Positions 16,314 through 21,386 of a stretch of DNA of 21,386 nt are shown one piece after another. The stretch comes from Thiopontia sp964344785 (GTDB taxonomy: Bacteria > Pseudomonadota > Gammaproteobacteria > GCF-002020875). A program made the translations under genes and the position numbers. The DNA is taken from the NCBI GenBank assembly GCA_964344785.1, contig CAYFOR010000045.1:1-21386 (forward strand), read 5' to 3'. The notes beneath the pieces are model-generated. The model ran no database searches. It had not been told where the DNA came from and was given only the letters and a program-made list of their open reading frames with translations. Numbering within the stretch: the first letter of the stretch is position 1; each line of letters opens with the position of its first letter.

Positions 16314-16328
16314 GTCAATTGACGTCAA
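16314..16328. promoter_or_regulatory. Three alternating GTCAA half-sites in the divergent kinase promoter region
   Basis: GTCAA-TTGAC-GTCAA forms two overlapping perfect 10-bp palindromes (16314-16323 and 16319-16328). It lies in the 213-nt gap between the divergent REC-HisKA_3 kinase and the membrane hybrid kinase, so one bound regulator could control both. No convincing -10 was found at proper spacing on either strand. Confidence 0.35.
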
Positions 16329-16463
16329 GACCTACCCTAAAGCCGCTGACAACACTCCACAATGGCATATCCCCAAGAAAACCTACCTGCCAGAGAAATG
16401 GGGTATCCTCCACGAATACCCACATAACCATTGATAGCGTCTTCACCATATCGACCTGATCTC

Positions 16464-19457
16464 ATGCGGCTCTCTCTGAAACAACGTACCGTACTTACCG
16501 TTGGTGGACTGACTGCAATGCTATTGACTGCTGCGCTCTCACTGGATCTGTACCGGGAGTACCAGGACCGCTCTGATTCGCTTCATAAACGCGGTGATTT
16601 CCTGGCCGGTTTCCTCAGCAAAACATTGGCCAAGCCACTGCTGCACAATGACTCGGAAACGATTCACAACACCTTGTCCATTACCTCCAGCAACCCTGAT
16701 TTTCTTGGTGCAGTCGTACGCAACCAACACGGTGAAGAGATCCACATTGGCGCTCATCCCTTTTCCACCATCGAACAACTGCTATTCCACCGTACCATTT
16801 TCTACCCACCCGATGCGGATGGGAATGATGCGCCTCCTGCTGAACCGCAGCAGATCGGATCGTTGACCCTGCTCTTTTCCACTCAGAAACTCAACCTGTT
16901 TCTGTATGATCAGATCTTCTCGAAAGGGGTGTTTGCTGTCGCCCTGGTACTGCTTACACTGCTGGTGCTCTATCTCGGCACCCTGTCAGTCACTCGCCCA
17001 CTGAGGCGCCTGATTGATGCAATGCAACAATTCTCACGCGGTGAATATCGACAGGAGGTATATGGACTCCACCGCAGTGACGAGGTGGCAGAGATGGCCA
17101 TTGCGCTGGAGGTATTGCGGCACAACCTGCAGGAACGTGACGAGATCAAGCACACACTGGAAATGAGCAATATCAATCTTGAGCAGCGCGTCTTAGAGCG
17201 TACTCAAGCACTGACACAAGAGGTGGAAGATCGCAAGCAGGCAGAACATCGGGCCAAAGCCGCCGACCTGGCGAAAAGCCGGTTTCTCGCCAACATGAGC
17301 CACGAGATTCGTACACCGATGAATGCGGTCATTGGATTCACACATCTGGCTCTGATGGATAACCCCTCACCTCAGCAGCAGGAATATCTGAACAAGATCA
17401 ATAACGCATCACAGTCTTTACTCGACATCATCAATGATATTCTTGACCTCTCAAAGATTGAGGCGGGTCAGTTGGATATTGAAAAGATCCCTTTTGATCT
17501 GAATGAACTGCTTGATCAAATTGCTGACGTAACCGTTTTCAAGGCTGCCGAAAAACAGGTTGAGGTTATCTTTGATATCGACCCCCTGCTTCCCGTCAAA
17601 CTCATTGGTGACCCCACTCGACTCAGGCAGATCCTGATCAACCTGACAGGCAATGCCATCAAGTTCACCGAGCAGGGAGAGATTATCCTGCGCGTATGGG
17701 GGCACTTCTCTACAGGAAATAATGAACTCCATTTTTCAGTAAAGGACAGTGGAATTGGTTTGAGTGAAGAACAGATGGGGCGGCTCTTCCAGACTTTTTC
17801 CCAGGCAGACAGCTCCACTTCCCGCAAGTATGGTGGAACCGGTCTTGGCCTTTCGATCAGCAAACAGCTCACTGAGATCATGGGAGGAGCCATAGAGGTC
17901 AACAGCCTCCCCAACCAGGGGGCTCAGTTCCACTTTTACATCAGGGCAGAGCTTCAACAGCAGTCCAGCCCCCCCATTCGGACGCCACTGGGAAATCATT
18001 CCATTCTGATTGTGGATGATCACCCTGTCGCTCTACGGAAGTTGGAAGAGATGCTCACCCATTTGGGCGCTTCTGTAGATGCCTGCACCTCCGGAGCCGA
18101 GGCCATTGAACATGCACAACAACACGCCGCAGAAGGCAGTCCATATACACTGGCGTTAATTGACTGGGACATGCCCCATCAAGATGGTACTGAGGTAGCC
18201 CATCAGCTACAGCAGGCACAGATAATCCCAATATCGGAGATCATTCTGATGGTCACTACCGGCTACCGGCAGCAAGCCTTGCAACAGTGCAATCCAGTAC
18301 TACAGGATTCCCTGAGATGGCTCGACAAACCAGTCACGCCCTATCATCTCTTGCAGACCATAGAGAATAGACACACCACATCACCTGCCAACCAGCATAC
18401 CTACGACCCCGCGGTTATTCTTGACCTTTCAGGCACCCGGATTCTGCTGGTAGAGGACAACCCACTCAATCAACAGGTTGCCGGTGAAATTCTACGACAT
18501 GCTCATATTGCAGTGGATATTGCCAACAACGGCAGAGAGGCCCTTGAGCAACTGAAACAGCATAGTGGCTACAGCCTGATTCTGATGGATTTACAGATGC
18601 CCGAAATGGATGGGTTCGAAGCAACCCAGGAGATTCGAAAGCAGTTCAGTAGCGAAGAGCTTCCCGTTATTGCCATGACTGCAAATGCCATGGCAACCGA
18701 TCGCATTCAGGCTGAAGAAGCGGGTATTGATGACTTTCTCTTCAAACCCATCGATGTGGAAAAACTATATCGTACAATTGAGCAGTGGTGCACCACTGGC
18801 CCCCATGTGACCCGCACTTTTTCATCAGCCGCAACATCCTGCTATAACTGGCCAACCAATCTTCCTGGTCTGGATATTGAAGCGGGTCTGGCACGCACAG
18901 TGGGGAACCAACAGGCTTATCTGGACATACTCCGCTCATTCACTGACCAGTTACCCTCCCTGTTTCAGGATATCATCGATGCAATTAACCAGGAAAACTC
19001 CACTCACATACAACGTTCAATCCACACGATCAAAGGAGTTGCCGCCAACCTGTCGGCCAACCTATTGGTCCAGACATCAACCGAACTGGAGCAGTCCATC
19101 ATCACCCATGGCAAGCCAACAGCCAGTCTCCTGGGCCAACTGAAGCGGGATATGGATCAGGTCACAGAATCGATCAAACAACTTGAGCGGTTATCAACCA
19201 CGAAAAATGAGCTGAATACATCGCCCCTTTCACTTTCCTCCGGGGGAGCATTTGAACTGACTCTGCAACAGCTGCTGAGGCAACTGGAAGAAAATAATCC
19301 TGACGTTATAAGTCTATTCGAACAATTAAAGCCTATTCTGGAAGCAGAGTTTGACCCTGCACACATTCAAGAGCTTTCCGAGTCCATTCAGAACTTCAAC
19401 TTCTCCAATGCCAGAAAGCTGTTCTCCTTACTCGACATGGAGAAAATCACTCACTAA
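16464..19457 (+). CDS. Membrane hybrid histidine kinase (sensor-HAMP-HisKA-HATPase-REC-REC-HPt)
   Basis: Inner-membrane phosphorelay kinase, 997 aa. TM1 is at about residues 9-28 and TM2 at about 155-176 (VFAVALVLLTLLVLYLG). The periplasmic sensor loop between them (about 125 residues) resembles CHASE8-type domains, with TLAKPLLHNDSETI. HAMP lies at about 177-230 and a coiled coil follows. HisKA has H280 in NMSHEIRTPMNAVIG. HATPase_c has N-box NAIKF, DSGIGL and GGTGLGLS. Receiver 1 is less typical (D567 in LIDWDMPHQDG, KPV). Receiver 2 is canonical (D709 in LMDLQMPEMDG, FKPID). HPt has H854 in IHTIKG, followed by about 90 helical residues. ATG 16464 begins the transmembrane N-terminus, and a TTG 11 codons earlier is less likely. 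The HPt needs an external receiver; the neighbouring receiver-kinase or NarL-type regulator are candidates. Confidence 0.93.
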   Translation: MRLSLKQRTVLTVGGLTAMLLTAALSLDLYREYQDRSDSLHKRGDFLAGFLSKTLAKPLLHNDSETIHNTLSITSSNPDFLGAVVRNQHGEEIHIGAHPFSTIEQLLFHRTIFYPPDADGNDAPPAEPQQIGSLTLLFSTQKLNLFLYDQIFSKGVFAVALVLLTLLVLYLGTLSVTRPLRRLIDAMQQFSRGEYRQEVYGLHRSDEVAEMAIALEVLRHNLQERDEIKHTLEMSNINLEQRVLERTQALTQEVEDRKQAEHRAKAADLAKSRFLANMSHEIRTPMNAVIGFTHLALMDNPSPQQQEYLNKINNASQSLLDIINDILDLSKIEAGQLDIEKIPFDLNELLDQIADVTVFKAAEKQVEVIFDIDPLLPVKLIGDPTRLRQILINLTGNAIKFTEQGEIILRVWGHFSTGNNELHFSVKDSGIGLSEEQMGRLFQTFSQADSSTSRKYGGTGLGLSISKQLTEIMGGAIEVNSLPNQGAQFHFYIRAELQQQSSPPIRTPLGNHSILIVDDHPVALRKLEEMLTHLGASVDACTSGAEAIEHAQQHAAEGSPYTLALIDWDMPHQDGTEVAHQLQQAQIIPISEIILMVTTGYRQQALQQCNPVLQDSLRWLDKPVTPYHLLQTIENRHTTSPANQHTYDPAVILDLSGTRILLVEDNPLNQQVAGEILRHAHIAVDIANNGREALEQLKQHSGYSLILMDLQMPEMDGFEATQEIRKQFSSEELPVIAMTANAMATDRIQAEEAGIDDFLFKPIDVEKLYRTIEQWCTTGPHVTRTFSSAATSCYNWPTNLPGLDIEAGLARTVGNQQAYLDILRSFTDQLPSLFQDIIDAINQENSTHIQRSIHTIKGVAANLSANLLVQTSTELEQSIITHGKPTASLLGQLKRDMDQVTESIKQLERLSTTKNELNTSPLSLSSGGAFELTLQQLLRQLEENNPDVISLFEQLKPILEAEFDPAHIQELSESIQNFNFSNARKLFSLLDMEKITH

Positions 19458-19485
19458 TTCACTAATGTTGCAGATAAAGTGGATA

Positions 19486-20664
19486 TCACATCCCCTCTAC
19501 CTTCCCCTGCTTTCTCTGTTCGACTGCCAGTCGATTCTGAACGTACTGTAATTCACGCTTGATACGCGCCACTTTCCGTAACCAATAGAACGTCAACAAG
19601 GCAATGGAAACAACAATAATGGCAATTCCCCACACAATCTCTCTGAAATAGTGCTCAACCAGGCTGGGAGGGCGATTCATATACACCACATCATCCGCGA
19701 TCCCTGACATCGTAAACCCATAACGTTCCAGCATCCTCCAATCTGCCCCCCAACTGACTGAAGAGTAGTGCGATTTGAAAGTGCCATTTTGAGAATAATC
19801 GACCGCTGCCTCTATCAGGCTTGAAGCCAATCGGGCACCATCCCGGAGATTACCTCCAACAATTCCCTTCCCCAATACAGGCTTCCAGAAAGAGTAGATC
19901 GGCACACTGGCATGCTCTGCAATGTATTCCAATACCTCCTCTGCCTGCAGTTCCTTACCGGTACTATCCCTGAACGTCAGGATATAGAACAACAAACTCT
20001 TTTCAGGCAAATCTGCCAGTTGCTCTCTGAGTTGATCAAAGGTGGAAAAGTTGAGCGTACGGGTCTTCAGACGAGGGTAATGCGCCAGCTGCTCTTTCAA
20101 ACCATCATGCACCATCTGGGCAGCAGCCCACTCACCCCGAACAATCACCACCTCTTCCGAGTCAGGGTTCTGCTGCATTGCCATCTCTACAGTGTTCTTG
20201 ATGGCAACATGCTTCCACCCCCTGATCATGAACTCATTTTTCGAGTGATGCCCGCCAAGATCTGTATCTGTGGCATAGACTCTTGGCACCCCATTATCCA
20301 ATAGGCGATCCCCATATCCCTTCAGAAAACGGCACGCTTCAGGCGAATCGGCAACAGCCGCTTCAAACCGGATATTTTTATATTTTTCAGACAAATGTCG
20401 AGCACTAGCCTCATCGCTGACCACTTTTCCGAGGCGTAGCGCATCGAAATACTCAAAATAATAACGGATCGGTTGTAATTGCCTCTTTTGTGACAGATGA
20501 AATCCTTCCATCATGGATTGAATCCATGGGTTTTCCGGGTCATAAGAGAGCAACACCAGAATATCGATGGGTTGTTGTTCACTGTCTGCAACCGCCGTGG
20601 CTGTTCCGTTATAGAGCACACCCCAACCGAGCAGCAGCAGACATGAGATTATCCATTCTCTCAT
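19486..20664 (-). CDS. Membrane-anchored ABC-type substrate-binding sensor protein without output domain
   Basis: Predicted periplasmic sensor, 392 aa. It has a signal peptide or TM at about residues 5-24 and a large periplasmic domain at about 27-340. This reads like the ABC_sub_bind/periplasmic-binding-protein class used as the sensory part of some histidine kinases (IDILVLLSYDPENPW at the first strand; VPRVYATD; VPIYSFWKPVLGKGIVGG, typical of the third lobe). A single TM at about 343-362 is followed by a 30-residue basic coiled-coil-like tail that simply ends. There is no kinase, GGDEF or HAMP domain. It has a strong AGGAGG Shine-Dalgarno 8 nt before the ATG. It is convergent with the hybrid kinase, stops 28 nt apart. 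It may act as a receptor that passes ligand state to that kinase. A solitary binding protein is the alternative. Confidence 0.75.
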   Translation of the reverse strand: MREWIISCLLLLGWGVLYNGTATAVADSEQQPIDILVLLSYDPENPWIQSMMEGFHLSQKRQLQPIRYYFEYFDALRLGKVVSDEASARHLSEKYKNIRFEAAVADSPEACRFLKGYGDRLLDNGVPRVYATDTDLGGHHSKNEFMIRGWKHVAIKNTVEMAMQQNPDSEEVVIVRGEWAAAQMVHDGLKEQLAHYPRLKTRTLNFSTFDQLREQLADLPEKSLLFYILTFRDSTGKELQAEEVLEYIAEHASVPIYSFWKPVLGKGIVGGNLRDGARLASSLIEAAVDYSQNGTFKSHYSSVSWGADWRMLERYGFTMSGIADDVVYMNRPPSLVEHYFREIVWGIAIIVVSIALLTFYWLRKVARIKRELQYVQNRLAVEQRKQGKVEGM

Positions 20665-20832
20665 TACTAAAACCTCCTGATCTCGATCAATCTACCACCC
20701 TACTTGTAACTTGTGAAGCGCGCAGCAGTTCGGATTTGGCACTGACGATAAAATCTGCCTTGGTTGAGATAAGATGGTGAAGTGCCACATAAACAGGGAA
20801 ATATTACTGTTACGAGCATCGATAAAAATGGC

Positions 20833-20846
20833 GTCCCCTAGGGAAC
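20833..20846. promoter_or_regulatory. Near-perfect dyad in the AT-rich intergenic region
   Basis: GTCCCCTAGGGAAC, a 14-bp palindrome with one mismatched pair, in the 268-nt gap between the sensor gene start and the HEPN gene end. It could be an operator. There is no T-tract or loop, so it is not a terminator. The rest of 20665-20932 is AT-rich and shows no supported gene. Confidence 0.2.
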
Positions 20847-20932
20847 AAACCATTATCTTACACCTAACTATTTATAAACAATTTTTATAATAAACATTAA
20901 AATTTATACCCCAATTAATTACATCTCACACA

Positions 20933-21304
20933 CTAACTTACCTCATTTTCCTGGAGTGATAGAGAAGCAGCGATAAGGCCAATCAGCTTCTTTGCTATTT
21001 CAATCGCCTCCTCAAGCTCTCTAAACGTAGTTCTCGATCCAGGGCCATGAGCTACGTTATGGCGATTATCTACAGCATTGTTATAGATTGAGACATCTCT
21101 TTCATCAACATTATCATTCAGAAATTGCTTAGCTTCTGAACCAAAACCACCTACAAACCCTGCTAATTCACTTTTTTTCACACTCCGTAATATTTTTTTA
21201 CTGGAGTAAATAGTAAAGTTAGTCAGCATAGGATCTCCTGATAAGTTAGCCCTATTTTCAACAACCTTATAAATATCTTGCTGAATTTCCGCACACATAA
21301 TCAC
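20933..21304 (-). CDS. HEPN-domain protein (RiboL-PSP-HEPN-like), probably 5'-truncated
   Basis: Small all-helical protein, 123 aa from GTG 21304 (ATG at 21298 is the alternative). It resembles the RiboL-PSP type of HEPN domains. Helical segments flank the motif DNRHNVAHG, where R81 and H86 give the RX4-6H signature of HEPN ribonucleases. Such proteins act in toxin-antitoxin, abortive-infection or RNA-processing systems, but the target here is unknown. Upstream of the GTG the same frame continues with ESYLTEHILVI, which fits the usual first helix, until TAA at 21341-21343. No start codon lies in that stretch. The true N-terminus therefore seems to have been lost by a stop or frameshift. No partner gene is visible before the window edge. 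Confidence 0.6.
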   Translation of the reverse strand: MIMCAEIQQDIYKVVENRANLSGDPMLTNFTIYSSKKILRSVKKSELAGFVGGFGSEAKQFLNDNVDERDVSIYNNAVDNRHNVAHGPGSRTTFRELEEAIEIAKKLIGLIAASLSLQENEVS

Positions 21305-21386
21305 TAATATGTGCTCAGTAAGATAAGATTCTATCCCGCCTTATTCACCAAATAACCCATAAAACAAGGAGGCGCGCCCTCTATTT

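Noticed and set aside
16251..16328. Longer N-terminus for the REC-HisKA_3 kinase starting at 16328
   Set aside because: It would need a TTG start, adds no domain, and would cover the palindromic promoter site; ATG 16250 begins at the receiver.
20665..20932. Possible small RNA or gene in the AT-rich gap
   Set aside because: No promoter-plus-terminator pair, no coding-like frame; only a weak dyad at 20833-20846.
21369..21376. GGCGCGCC at the right edge as a vector or cloning junction
   Set aside because: A single 8-bp palindrome is not evidence of artificial sequence, and no vector-like DNA is seen.

Overview
The window looks like a chromosomal stretch of a gammaproteobacterium. The evidence is protein style: a NIT-type chemoreceptor, Ada, multi-domain hybrid kinases and an ESPR-containing two-partner exoprotein. 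A free-living or symbiotic marine/sulfur-oxidising lineage is possible, but the sequence alone does not fix the taxon. Most of the window is signal transduction plus one surface-adhesin system. No rRNA, tRNA or CRISPR array was seen.

Layout. 1-1253 (-): 5' part of a methyl-accepting chemotaxis protein, cut by the window edge. 1556-3590 (+): soluble REC-HisKA-HATPase-REC-HPt kinase, broken by a frameshift just after the phospho-Asp of its second receiver. 3609-5638 (-): EamA transporter and ada, joined by a TGATG overlap. 5640-6072: debris made of an unknown minus-strand 3' gene fragment and the 3' end of an IS256-family element with its terminal repeat. 6096-13548 (-): two-partner secretion pair, outer-membrane TpsB then a 1899-residue TpsA exoprotein. 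TpsB has an in-frame TAG, after which its last 66 codons, ending in Phe, are intact. 13734-14540 (+): secreted alpha/beta hydrolase. 14639-15298 (+): NarL/LuxR-type response regulator, convergent and overlapping by 8 nt with a REC-HisKA_3 kinase (15291-16250, -). 16464-19457 (+): large membrane hybrid kinase (HAMP-HisKA-HATPase-REC-REC-HPt). 19486-20664 (-): membrane-anchored ABC-type binding-protein sensor without an output domain. 20933-21304 (-): HEPN-like protein, probably missing its N-terminus.

How it may work together. The same promoter layout, a palindromic box (TCACAT-N4-ATGTGA, one mismatch in one copy) exactly 23 nt upstream of a TATAAT, lies before tpsB and before the NarL-type regulator gene. 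This places both promoters under one activator, most simply the regulator itself. The neighbouring kinases and the periplasmic sensor could feed it. I therefore read 6-20.7 kb as a sensor/phosphorelay/adhesin module. The two coding lesions (kinase frameshift, tpsB amber) and the IS remnant raise the question of gene decay, phase switching or sequence error.
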